Below, in pieces: positions 25,918 to 32,589 of a DNA stretch of 32,589 nucleotides (positions within the stretch are counted from its first letter, which is position 1; each line of letters begins with the position of its first letter). The position numbers and the translations under genes are program-made. The notes beneath the pieces were generated by a model. The model did not search any database. It was given only the letters and a program-made list of their open reading frames with translations, and was not told the origin of the DNA. The stretch is from an uncultured bacterium. Its GTDB lineage: Bacteria; Bacteroidota; Bacteroidia; Bacteroidales; CAIXTV01. The DNA lies in the NCBI GenBank assembly GCA_903922465.1, contig CAIXTV010000249.1, positions 1 to 32,589 on the forward strand, read 5' to 3'.

Positions 25918-26559
25918 CTATCTTAAATCGTTTATTTCAGCTTTAGGAAAATCAGACTTTCTAAATGTGAACTTTATTTCGTCAACAAGAGTGTTTGCCG
26001 TCATTTTGTTGATGGTGTAGGTAAAAGTGCTGCCATTTTTATCGAAAACAGTAGAAGATTCAATTTGCATACTATTCTTATCAATTTCAAGCCTTACTTT
26101 GTAATATGAATTAGATTTAATAGGAGTGAGGTCTATTATTTGTATGGTTTTTACTCCCTTTTTAATCTCTTTAATAAATTTAGGTTTGAAGTTTTTATTG
26201 TAATTGCTAAGTAAACTAGTAGGAGAAATTGATTCGGAATTTTCTTCAAAATTATTAATAGTGACTTCTTCGGCATCGGCTATGTAGGTCCAAACTGTTT
26301 TTCCATCGTTAATGATGATTTGTCCTGCCATCTCTAACCTGACCTTTTTGCCTTTCATGAATAAAATACCCTTTTTACTTTCGTTGGTTTTGGTCTTTGG
26401 GTTTTGCAACGAATAGGTGAAATCGATTTTTAATGAAGAGTAGGCTTTATTTTTAGCCGCAACTTTGTCGAGAATTCCTTTGGCTGTATTATCCGTAACT
26501 TGAGCCTGCGTTAATTGAATAATGAAAATGCTTAGAATTAAAATGAGGGTCTTTTTCAT
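25918..26559 (-). CDS. lolA: LolA-like outer-membrane lipoprotein carrier
   Basis: A periplasmic protein of 213 residues, predicted to ferry lipoproteins from the inner to the outer membrane. It has a signal peptide (MKKTLILILSIFIIQLTQA, then Q), an N-terminal AKGILDKVAAKNKAYSSLKIDFTYSL segment typical of LolA, the strand pattern KGILFMKGKKVRLEM and the conserved NDGKTVWTYIADAEEVTINNF. The C-terminal half is the usual beta-rich sheet (YKVRLEIDKNSMQIESSTVFDKNGSTFTYTI). It lies 21 bases downstream of ftsK in the same direction, a pairing common in Bacteroidota, and is probably co-transcribed. Confidence 0.92.
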   Translation of the reverse strand: MKKTLILILSIFIIQLTQAQVTDNTAKGILDKVAAKNKAYSSLKIDFTYSLQNPKTKTNESKKGILFMKGKKVRLEMAGQIIINDGKTVWTYIADAEEVTINNFEENSESISPTSLLSNYNKNFKPKFIKEIKKGVKTIQIIDLTPIKSNSYYKVRLEIDKNSMQIESSTVFDKNGSTFTYTINKMTANTLVDEIKFTFRKSDFPKAEINDLR

Positions 26560-26580
26560 ATAAGATTTTGTGTTGTTAAT

Positions 26581-29112
26581 CTAATTGTTGTTGTGCAAAA
26601 ACTGTTCCAATTCAAATTCGGTTTTAATTCTTACTTCACGGGCTTTGCTCCCTTCGAAAGGGCCGACAATTCCTGCCGATTCAAGTTGGTCGATTATCCT
26701 ACCTGCACGGTTATACCCCAACTTTAATTTTCTTTGCAACAGAGACGTAGATCCTTGCTGATGCTGAACAATAAGTCGGGCGGCTTCTTCAAACAGTTCG
26801 TCTTTATTATTAGGGTCGAACTCTTTAGTCTCTTCACCACCTTCTTCCGGGCAATCTGGAAGCATGTGAGCAGTAGGATACCCTCTTTGTGAGCCAATGA
26901 ACTCTGTGAGTACTTCGATTTCTGGAGTATCGATATACGCACATTGCAGTCGAAGCAATTCATTTCCTGTTGATAACAGCATGTCACCTCTTCCAATCAA
27001 CTGATCAGCACCCCCCTGATCTAGAATGGTGCGTGAATCGATTTTAGAAGTAACCCTAAAGGCCATACGCGCAGGGAAGTTAGCTTTAATGGTTCCTGTG
27101 ATAATATTTACAGATGGGCGTTGTGTCGCAATAACCAAATGTATACCAACGGCTCTTGCAAGCTGTGCTAAACGAGCAATAGGAAGTTCCACTTCTTTTC
27201 CTGCAGTCATAATTAAGTCTGCAAATTCATCAACAACCAAAACGATATAAGGCATATATCGATGGCCTTCATTAGGATTTAGTTTGCGCGCAATAAATTT
27301 GGTATTGTATTCCTTAATGTTTTTAACCTGAGCATCCTTTAGTAAATCGTAGCGTTGATCCATTTCAATGGTTAAGGAATGCAGTGTTCTAACTACTTTT
27401 TTTGTATCGGTGATGATAGCTTCATCAGTATCGGGAAGTTTTGCAAGGTAGTGACGTTCTATTTTAGAATATAAAGTAAGTTCAACCTTTTTGGGGTCAA
27501 TCATTACAAATTTCAGTTGTGAAGGGTGCTTTTTGTAGATAAGAGAGGCTATAATTGCATTTAAACCAACCGATTTCCCTTGTCCAGTTGCCCCAGCCAT
27601 GAGTAAGTGAGGCATTTTTGCTAAATCACAAACATAAGGTTCATTTTGTATCGTTTTCCCAAGGGCTATGGGTAAATCAAATTTCGATGAGCTGAAACGT
27701 TCGCTGTTAAGCAAAGTTTTCATTGCCACGATTTGTGGATTTTGATTTGGGACTTCTATTCCAATAGTTCCTTTGCCAGGAATAGGTGCAATGATTCTTA
27801 TTCCCAAGGCCGACAAACTTAATGCTATGTCATCTTCAAGATTCTTGATTTTTGATATTCTTACTCCTGGAGCAGGGACTATTTCATATAGCGTAACGGT
27901 TGGCCCTATGGTGGCTTTAATTTTATCAATCTGAATCTGATAATTATTTAAGGTCTTAACAATCCGATCTTTGTTCGATTCAATTTCTTCGATGGTTACT
28001 TCTGAACCTGATTCAGGATGGCTTTCTAATAGATCAGTGGTAGGGAATTTATATGAAGATAAATCAAGTGTAGGGTCATATGGAGTATCGATAGTATAAT
28101 GTGGCATTGATTCGTTTTCGGTAGTATCAATATCAACATCAGGATTTGTAAAAGTTTGGTTTTCGATGGTGTTTTCGATTTCCAATTCTATATTTTGAAA
28201 TTTGCCATTTGGTTTTACTTCTTTCTCAACATTTAGAACTGAAATAGTATTATAAAAGTCATCCACATCTTCAGTAAAAGTAACTTCTTGGATTGGTTCT
28301 TCTTTTATAGATACATTAGGGTTAAGTATGATGTTTCGTGAAGTTTTCTCTTTTACTTCAGGTTCTAAAATTGGTTCAGTTTCGACAATCTTTTCCTCTT
28401 GTACATTATTTTCAGTAATAGCTTCCTCAACTTCATTTTCTTTCTTTTTAAATTTGAAAGAAAAGTTATAAGCTATAATCAGAAAAGTAATTAATGAGAA
28501 GAGAATAAAAATAACACTCCCAATTTGGCCTGCGAATCCAACAAACCAAGTTGACATTTGATTTCCCCAAATACCCCCTAGTATTGATAAGTCAGTTTCT
28601 CTAGTGAAATAGCCTATGCTAAAGCTAAGCCATAAACAACAAAATAAAAGAATTTTTGTAGTTTTCCATAAGGGAAGTAAGCTAACTTTGAGTAAGAGTT
28701 TTATTCCATAAATAAAAACTAGAAAGATAAAAAGGAATGACCCAATTCCGAAGCCTTGCCTAATTAAAAAAAATGAAAAGAATGCACCTAATCGTCCCAT
28801 CCAGTTATGAATTTCTATTTCTGAATTAAACAATATTTTTTTTAGGTTAACATTGAAATTGAATAGTTCATCGGTTCCCCATTCAAAATAAAGGCTGTAG
28901 AAAAAAGAAATAAATGAAAACAATAGGAAGATAGAAAATAAACTCATGAAAAGCCCTAAGACCCGATGAAGTTTTTCGTCCTTAATAAACTCAAAGGAGA
29001 AACGTTTCCCAGTTTTGATTTTCTTTTTCTTTAGAGGCTTCAGATCGTCGTGTAAATCCTTTTCGGATTCTGAATCAACTTGTTTTGGCTTTTTAAGCAG
29101 GTTTTTTGGCAT
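26581..29112 (-). CDS. ftsK: DNA translocase FtsK
   Basis: An 843-residue septum-located motor that moves chromosomal DNA during division and aids dimer resolution. Four membrane segments lie at about 53-76, 109-141, 152-169 and 196-216. An acidic linker of about 170 residues (220-390) follows. The motor domain has Walker A GATGQGKS with Lys513, Walker B VVDE with Asp628/Glu629, and RPSVNIITGTIKANFPARMAFRV. The C-terminal gamma winged helix is present (QGSTSLLQRKLKLGYNRAGRIIDQLE). Length and domain order are normal. It heads an operon with lolA and has a strong promoter box at 29134-29141. Confidence 0.97.
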   Translation of the reverse strand: MPKNLLKKPKQVDSESEKDLHDDLKPLKKKKIKTGKRFSFEFIKDEKLHRVLGLFMSLFSIFLLFSFISFFYSLYFEWGTDELFNFNVNLKKILFNSEIEIHNWMGRLGAFFSFFLIRQGFGIGSFLFIFLVFIYGIKLLLKVSLLPLWKTTKILLFCCLWLSFSIGYFTRETDLSILGGIWGNQMSTWFVGFAGQIGSVIFILFSLITFLIIAYNFSFKFKKKENEVEEAITENNVQEEKIVETEPILEPEVKEKTSRNIILNPNVSIKEEPIQEVTFTEDVDDFYNTISVLNVEKEVKPNGKFQNIELEIENTIENQTFTNPDVDIDTTENESMPHYTIDTPYDPTLDLSSYKFPTTDLLESHPESGSEVTIEEIESNKDRIVKTLNNYQIQIDKIKATIGPTVTLYEIVPAPGVRISKIKNLEDDIALSLSALGIRIIAPIPGKGTIGIEVPNQNPQIVAMKTLLNSERFSSSKFDLPIALGKTIQNEPYVCDLAKMPHLLMAGATGQGKSVGLNAIIASLIYKKHPSQLKFVMIDPKKVELTLYSKIERHYLAKLPDTDEAIITDTKKVVRTLHSLTIEMDQRYDLLKDAQVKNIKEYNTKFIARKLNPNEGHRYMPYIVLVVDEFADLIMTAGKEVELPIARLAQLARAVGIHLVIATQRPSVNIITGTIKANFPARMAFRVTSKIDSRTILDQGGADQLIGRGDMLLSTGNELLRLQCAYIDTPEIEVLTEFIGSQRGYPTAHMLPDCPEEGGEETKEFDPNNKDELFEEAARLIVQHQQGSTSLLQRKLKLGYNRAGRIIDQLESAGIVGPFEGSKAREVRIKTEFELEQFLHNNN

Positions 29113-29133
29113 CTATGCTGAGTTATATCATTG

Positions 29134-29141
29134 CAAAGGTA
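29134..29141 (-). promoter_or_regulatory. Promoter -7 box of ftsK-lolA
   Basis: On the - strand the bases are TACCTTTG followed by C, an exact TAnnTTTGC box, 22 bases upstream of the ftsK ATG, so the leader would be under 20 bases. The -33 element is not clear. Confidence 0.6.
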
Positions 29142-29333
29142 TGAATTCTTGATTAATTAGTCCTTCCTTATGCATATTTTCAAACTTGATTAACGAATAA
29201 GGATTAATGATATTTGATTTTTGAAGTTTAAAAGAGTCTGCATAAAAAATCCTTAACCTTTGTGCTTTAATGACTTTCATGAATAATGTTTTAACTTTCG
29301 GGCTAACTTTTCTTGTATATACTCATGGTAATA

Positions 29334-29372
29334 AAAAAACAGGCTTGGATTTAGCATCCAAGCCTGTTTTTT
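29334..29372 (-). terminator. Strong rho-independent terminator
   Basis: A 17-bp perfect stem: AAAAAACAGGCTTGGAT (29334-29350) and its exact complement (29356-29372) around a five-base loop, with T-runs on either strand. It starts 15 bases beyond the stop of the - strand gene at 29387-30073, and separates it from ftsK-lolA. Confidence 0.95.
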
Positions 29373-29386
29373 ATTCCGTGACAAAT

Positions 29387-30073
29387 TTATTCGTCTTCGC
29401 CACCGCCACTAAACATTTTTTTCATTTCTTCTTTCGTCACTTCTTTGTAATCAGATGGAACTAAGAAATCGTTTTCTGAAACTTTTCCTTTTTTTATTTC
29501 TTTGGTTGTGGTAACAGTTTTAATGCCTTTTGCAGTCATTTCATATTCCAAAGCAAAGCCTTTCAAACCATGAAATTGACCACCATAATTTAATAAATCA
29601 CCGCCAAGTTCTTCGGTGTACCAAACGGGGATAATAGTTTCGGTATCATCGTCTTTGCTTTTTACTGTAAACACAGCTTTTTTGCATACAAAGCCTGCAA
29701 TAGTTTTGGTCGAATCAATATATTTGATATCATATTTTGTTTCTAAGAGGTCTTTTTCAACATCTTCTGTTTTCATGCGCATGGCATATTTTTGTCCCAT
29801 TACATCAATTAAGGTAACGGTGCTTTTTGAATCACCATTTGCAATGTTTACGATGGTAGCAGGGCCATAAGAAATTTCGGTACGGGCTTTATTCCCAAGT
29901 ATTTTAACAGTAATTTCTTTGGGTTGTTGAGCAATGGTGGCCGCATCTATGTCGCCCGAATAGGTTAAGGTAAAGGTAATTGAACCATTATAGGGTTTTG
30001 CTTTTTTCTGAGCAAAGCTTACTGATGTAAGGGCTATACATAAAAGGCTCATTAATACGATTGTTTTTTTCAT
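29387..30073 (-). CDS. Secreted protein of unknown function (DUF4412-like)
   Basis: A 228-residue exported protein. Residues 1-21 form a signal peptide (MKKTIVLMSLLCIALTSVSFA, then QKK). The mature part begins with a beta-strand pattern (YNGSITFTLTYSG), has KARTEISYGPATIVNIANGDSKSTVTLIDVMGQKYAMRM, and ends in an acidic Gly-rich tail (FSGGGEDE). The layout resembles periplasmic DUF4412 or GLPGLI-type proteins of Bacteroidota (a strand-rich body, a statement of IAGFVCKKAVF, then IPVWYTEEL), but I cannot assign it firmly. A promoter-like box lies at 30099-30106 and a strong terminator follows, so it is a single-gene unit. Confidence 0.85.
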   Translation of the reverse strand: MKKTIVLMSLLCIALTSVSFAQKKAKPYNGSITFTLTYSGDIDAATIAQQPKEITVKILGNKARTEISYGPATIVNIANGDSKSTVTLIDVMGQKYAMRMKTEDVEKDLLETKYDIKYIDSTKTIAGFVCKKAVFTVKSKDDDTETIIPVWYTEELGGDLLNYGGQFHGLKGFALEYEMTAKGIKTVTTTKEIKKGKVSENDFLVPSDYKEVTKEEMKKMFSGGGEDE

Positions 30074-30098
30074 AAGATTGTTTGGTTTTAATTTTTAG

Positions 30099-30106
30099 CA
30101 AAAATA
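30099..30106 (-). promoter_or_regulatory. Promoter -7 box of the secreted-protein gene
   Basis: On the - strand the bases are TATTTTTG followed by C, matching TAnnTTTG, 26 bases upstream of the ATG. No well-spaced -33 element is visible. Confidence 0.45.
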
Positions 30107-30306
30107 ATTATTTTTCGCAACGAAATTAGCTTTAATTGATTTTTTATCTTAATCAGTCTTCATTTTGCCTTTGTTGATAAGCCAATAGAACTGATAGTAT
30201 CAATTATGAAATGGATTTTATTTATGTGAAATCATTAGCATAATTAAATGATTGCAGGAATTTTCTCAGTATCAAGTTAGAGATATAGTAGTAAAGTAAA
30301 ATAATA

Positions 30307-30341
30307 AAAGCAGTCGCCAACAAATAATTGACGACTGCTTT
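30307..30341 (-). terminator. Rho-independent terminator of the blaI-M56 operon
   Basis: AAAGCAGTCG (30307-30316) is exactly complementary to CGACTGCTTT (30332-30341). The stem continues after one mismatch with CAA/TTG. On the - strand the stem is followed by a T-rich tract. It begins 26 bases past the stop of the M56 peptidase gene. Confidence 0.82.
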
Positions 30342-30366
30342 AGCAAATGAAATAATTTGAGCTTGA

Positions 30367-31587
30367 TTATTTCAGTTTGAAGGAAATGGGTAGAGTCATT
30401 TGAGCGTCAACGTTAGCGCCTTTGTTCTTACCCGCTATCCAATTAGGCATCGATTTCACTACCCTTAGAGCTTCAGCATCCAGCAGTGGATCAACTTTGT
30501 GAGTAACCTTTAATTTGTCAAGTTTGCCGGTTTTGGTGACAACAAACGAAACATACACTTTCCCTTCTTTGCCACTCTTTTTAGCGGCTTCGGGATACTT
30601 AATGTTAGACAAAATAAATTTGTTCATCGCTTCCTGACCACCAGGATACTCTGGTTGCTTTTCTGCAACAATTTGTGTTTTTTTGTTTTTCTGACTTGCA
30701 GAATTGTTTTGGGATTTCAACTCGGCAATGTTGAAAGTGCATGAAAATGCCATAATCAACATAAGGGCGAGTGGAAACACCGGTAAGGCTTTCAGCATTG
30801 AAGCCCAACCCGAACGAGGTTTTTTCATCATGTTTATTCTTTTTATTGTTAATGATTTGTTGAAGTTGTTGGCTAAACCCAGTTGCACACCAACAACATT
30901 ATTAATTAGGAGTAATACATATTCGGCCAAAGCAGAAGTTTGCTCTTTCACTGCGGCGTCGGCTAAATATTCGTGGGTTTCTTTAAGTGCAGCTTTTATC
31001 TTCCAGCCAATCGGATTAAACCAGATCAGCATACAAATAAGTTCTGAAAAAATTACATCAATACTATGCAACTGCCTGACGTGAACACTCTCGTGCATGA
31101 TTATCTTGTCAAACTGACCATTGTCATTGCTTTGACTACTAATGAAAATGGTGTTTAAAAAAGAAAAAGGAGCAAGGGGTTTCTTGCAAAGTGCAATATA
31201 ATGCCTGCCCTTTTTCTCAATTATACAATTTCTGCGAATAAGTAATATAGAAATGAATCTCGCCAGAAATCTAATAAAGAGAGTAAGTAGGACCGTAAAG
31301 TATATCAAACCTGCATAAAACATCCAGGACATACTGTTTTCGTAAGGAATAATATTTTCAGGTTTCACTTGCACTGTCTGAAGCAAGTAAGTCATACCTG
31401 CATCAACATTTGTAGCATTAATAGAAATTGAAAGCAATGGGATAACAAGAGAAGCGACTAAAGAAAACAACAAATAAAAGCGGTTGAATCGAAAATAGGT
31501 TTCTTTATGTAGCATCAGCGCATATAATGCATAAAGCAATAATGTGCATACCGATACTTTAATCAGGTATATTAATAGCTCAGTCAT
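30367..31587 (-). CDS. BlaR1/MecR1-like M56 metallopeptidase with TonB C-terminal domain
   Basis: A 406-residue membrane protein. Four membrane helices are visible (about 5-25, 36-56, 88-112 and 268-285). The cytoplasmic zinc protease has His165-Glu166-Ser-Val-His169 followed by KETHEYLADAAV, which supplies a further metal ligand. The periplasmic tail is a TonB C-terminal domain (YPEAAKKSGKEGKVYVSFVVTKTGKLDKLKV, then AEALRVVKSMPNW) instead of a penicillin-sensing domain. By analogy with BlaR1 it would relieve repression by the BlaI-type protein encoded just upstream, but the signal is probably not a beta-lactam. The start ATG lies within the end of blaI (ATGACTGA, eight-base overlap), indicating coupled translation. 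A terminator follows. Confidence 0.93.
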   Translation of the reverse strand: MTELLIYLIKVSVCTLLLYALYALMLHKETYFRFNRFYLLFSLVASLVIPLLSISINATNVDAGMTYLLQTVQVKPENIIPYENSMSWMFYAGLIYFTVLLTLFIRFLARFISILLIRRNCIIEKKGRHYIALCKKPLAPFSFLNTIFISSQSNDNGQFDKIIMHESVHVRQLHSIDVIFSELICMLIWFNPIGWKIKAALKETHEYLADAAVKEQTSALAEYVLLLINNVVGVQLGLANNFNKSLTIKRINMMKKPRSGWASMLKALPVFPLALMLIMAFSCTFNIAELKSQNNSASQKNKKTQIVAEKQPEYPGGQEAMNKFILSNIKYPEAAKKSGKEGKVYVSFVVTKTGKLDKLKVTHKVDPLLDAEALRVVKSMPNWIAGKNKGANVDAQMTLPISFKLK

Positions 31588-31969
31588 AGTTTTTCTTTTT
31601 AATGATTTCGTCTACCATGATTTTCATTTCTTCAAGTTCCTTAACGCTCACATCCTTGTCATGAGCAAAAAAGGACACCAATTGATGATAGGAGTTTTCA
31701 AAGTAGTTCTTTATAAAATTGCCAAGATATTGTTTGGAGTACTCATCTTTAGATATTAACGGAAAATATTCGTAAGTATTGCCATAACTCTTATAAGATA
31801 CAAACTCTTTCTTTTCGAGTATTCTAATTATGGTAGACACCGTATTATAAGCCGGTTTAGGTTCTTCAAATTGCTCAACAATGTCTTTCACAAAAGCCTT
31901 TTCGAGCTTCCATAGGATTTGCATTACTTGTTCCTCTGCTTTGGTCAATTCTTTAATTATTTTCTTCAT
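31580..31969 (-). CDS. blaI: BlaI/MecI-family transcriptional repressor
   Basis: A 129-residue winged-helix repressor (LTKAEEQVMQILWKLEKAFVKDIVEQF, then AYNTVSTIIRILEKKEFVSYKSYGNTYEYFPLI) with a C-terminal dimerisation region. I use the ATG at 31969. A longer frame from a TTG at 32005 runs through the promoter -7 box and is unlikely. It shares an eight-base overlap with the M56 peptidase gene, the classical repressor/antirepressor-protease pair. Two AACTA-N6-TAGTT operators lie upstream at its own promoter, implying autorepression. The regulated genes beyond this operon cannot be seen in the window. Confidence 0.95.
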   Translation of the reverse strand: MKKIIKELTKAEEQVMQILWKLEKAFVKDIVEQFEEPKPAYNTVSTIIRILEKKEFVSYKSYGNTYEYFPLISKDEYSKQYLGNFIKNYFENSYHQLVSFFAHDKDVSVKELEEMKIMVDEIIKKKNYD

Positions 31970-31994
31970 GGATAATACAATTTCAATTAGGGGG

Positions 31995-32025
31995 CAAAGA
32001 TACAACTAAAAACATAGTTACGCAA
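31995..32025 (-). promoter_or_regulatory. Promoter of the blaI-M56 operon
   Basis: On the - strand, TTGCG (32025-32021), an 18-base spacer and TATCTTTG (32002-31995) match the Bacteroidota -33/-7 arrangement better than any other promoter in this window. The -7 box is 26 bases upstream of the blaI ATG. Confidence 0.8.
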
Positions 32026-32039
32026 CTATATCTTTAGTT
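32004..32039. promoter_or_regulatory. Tandem BlaI/MecI-type operators
   Basis: Two dyads of identical design, AACTA-N6-TAGTT, lie at 32004-32019 and 32024-32039, 20 bp apart centre to centre. The inner halves also form ATAGTT-N4-AACTAT. The ACTA-N6-TAGT half-site and spacing are the same as in the staphylococcal mec/bla operators that I recall (ACTACATATGTAGT). The dyads flank the -33 TTGCG and abut the -7 box, so a bound repressor would block RNA polymerase. Confidence 0.8.
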
Positions 32040-32332
32040 ATTTATCAACAATTATATTATATCATTGAATTTCAGCGAGAATAATTTCAGACTGTATGCT
32101 GAGATAAGATAAAAAAATAGGTCGAAGGATGTTTTTCTGTGAAATATTTATGCCCACCAACCTCTTCTTGCGTCTTAAAAAGAGTACTCAACCTCAACCT
32201 CAACTGCCGATTTGACCTTGGGCTTGAGCCTTATGTTTTTGTCGGTGCAAACATACAAGACCCAAGACCCAAGGGGGTGTTTAGACTATTAGGCCTTTAG
32301 TCTTTTAGCTTTTTGGAATTTTATTTAATTGG

Positions 32333-32367
32333 AAAACCTACCAGGTTTTTATAACCTGTTAGGTTTT
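32333..32367. repeat. 15-bp inverted repeat (14 of 15 paired)
   Basis: AAAACCTACCAGGTT (32333-32347) and AACCTGTTAGGTTTT (32353-32367) are complementary except for one position, around a TTTAT loop. Each arm is itself nearly palindromic (AACCT...AGGTT). It belongs to the repeat field downstream of the blaI promoter. Confidence 0.75.
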
Positions 32368-32488
32368 GGTTCTAATTATGTCCTTAGTGAATATATAGGG
32401 TCGTATAGACCAGTAGACTTCTTGGAAGAAGACCCAAGACCCAAATTTCAAATCCCAAGACTCAAGAGGGGAAACAGCTAATTTGAAA

Positions 32489-32542
32489 CGTCATTGCGAG
32501 GAACTGACCTGCCTAACAGGCAGGGAAGGACGAAGCAATCTC
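32489..32542. repeat. CGTCATTGCGAG...CGAAGCAATCTC interspersed repeat
   Basis: The element begins CGTCATTGCGAGG and ends GACGAAGCAATCTC, with ATTGC and GCAAT as outer complementary arms. Its centre is a perfect CCTGCCT-AAC-AGGCAGG hairpin (32508-32524). The terminal sequences are those of a small repeat that I know from intergenic regions of many bacterial genomes. Here a second palindrome sits inside it, giving a nested dyad. Confidence 0.75.
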
Positions 32543-32589
32543 AAGACCAAAAGCTGTTTAGCTGTTTAGTAGTTTAGACATTTAGGAAG

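Larger units (their letters stand above)
32041..32589. other. Gene-free region rich in interspersed repeat fragments
   Basis: No gene is visible. The stretch contains a CTCAAC tandem near 32188-32206, two copies of AGACCCAAGACCCAA (32258-32272 and 32430-32444), TTTAG-rich low-complexity pieces (32281-32315 and 32552-32585), a large inverted repeat and a CGTCATTGCGAG element. Patterns of this kind are typical of intergenic repeat fields in Bacteroidota genomes. The window ends inside it. Confidence 0.6.

Noticed and set aside
31970-32005. Upstream TTG start for blaI adding 12 residues
   Set aside because: The extension runs through the TATCTTTG -7 box, and the family N-terminus fits the ATG at 31969.

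Overview
The window is an AT-rich stretch of a Bacteroidota (Bacteroidetes) chromosome. The evidence is the gene content (a sucC with no adjacent sucD, an M56/BlaR1 peptidase ending in a TonB C-terminal domain, a ComEC with no recognisable metallo-beta-lactamase motif, a YfhM-type alpha-2-macroglobulin next to pbpC). It is also supported by promoter-like TAnnTTTG boxes just upstream of several genes and A-rich leaders without Shine-Dalgarno sequences. The order or genus cannot be fixed from the sequence alone.

Layout: (1) 1-1502: the last codons of an unknown + strand gene, then sucC on the - strand with its own terminator. (2) 1503-3240: a 1.7 kb gene-free region with a cluster of four hairpins (1976-2157) and a nine-copy 21-bp tandem repeat (2259-2447). 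(3) 3241-11264: two convergent two-component operons, each pairing a large multi-PAS HisKA_3 histidine kinase with a NarL/LuxR-type response regulator; the kinases share one closely related PAS module. (4) 11619-14086: a DUF1697 protein, a small secreted protein of unknown function, a 42-bp repeat array whose units carry dyad symmetry (13033-13494), and a DUF302 protein. (5) 14382-23078: an envelope cluster of yfhM-type alpha-2-macroglobulin, pbpC (28-bp overlap) and a secreted MORN/YwqK-repeat protein. (6) 23079-23820: a third repeat region, again about 21-bp periodic but of different sequence. (7) 23821-30073: comEC, converging on an ftsK-lolA operon, then a secreted protein of unknown function with a strong terminator. 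(8) 30367-32040: a blaI/M56-TonB regulatory operon, with two tandem AACTA-N6-TAGTT operators placed on its promoter. (9) 32041-32589: gene-free DNA full of interspersed repeat fragments, including a CGTCATTGCGAG...CGAAGCAATCTC element.

How the genes fit together: much of the window concerns the cell envelope. It includes protease trapping plus peptidoglycan repair (A2M/PBP1C), lipoprotein transport (LolA), chromosome translocation at the septum (FtsK), DNA uptake (ComEC) and a protease-relieved repressor circuit (BlaI/M56). The two kinase operons are soluble, PAS-rich sensors whose signals cannot be deduced.

The feature least explained by known genes is the set of three intergenic arrays. 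They have unrelated sequences but share a repeat length of 21 or 42 bp, and two of them carry internal dyads that look maintained. They keep long reading frames open in several frames at once, which creates misleading ORFs.
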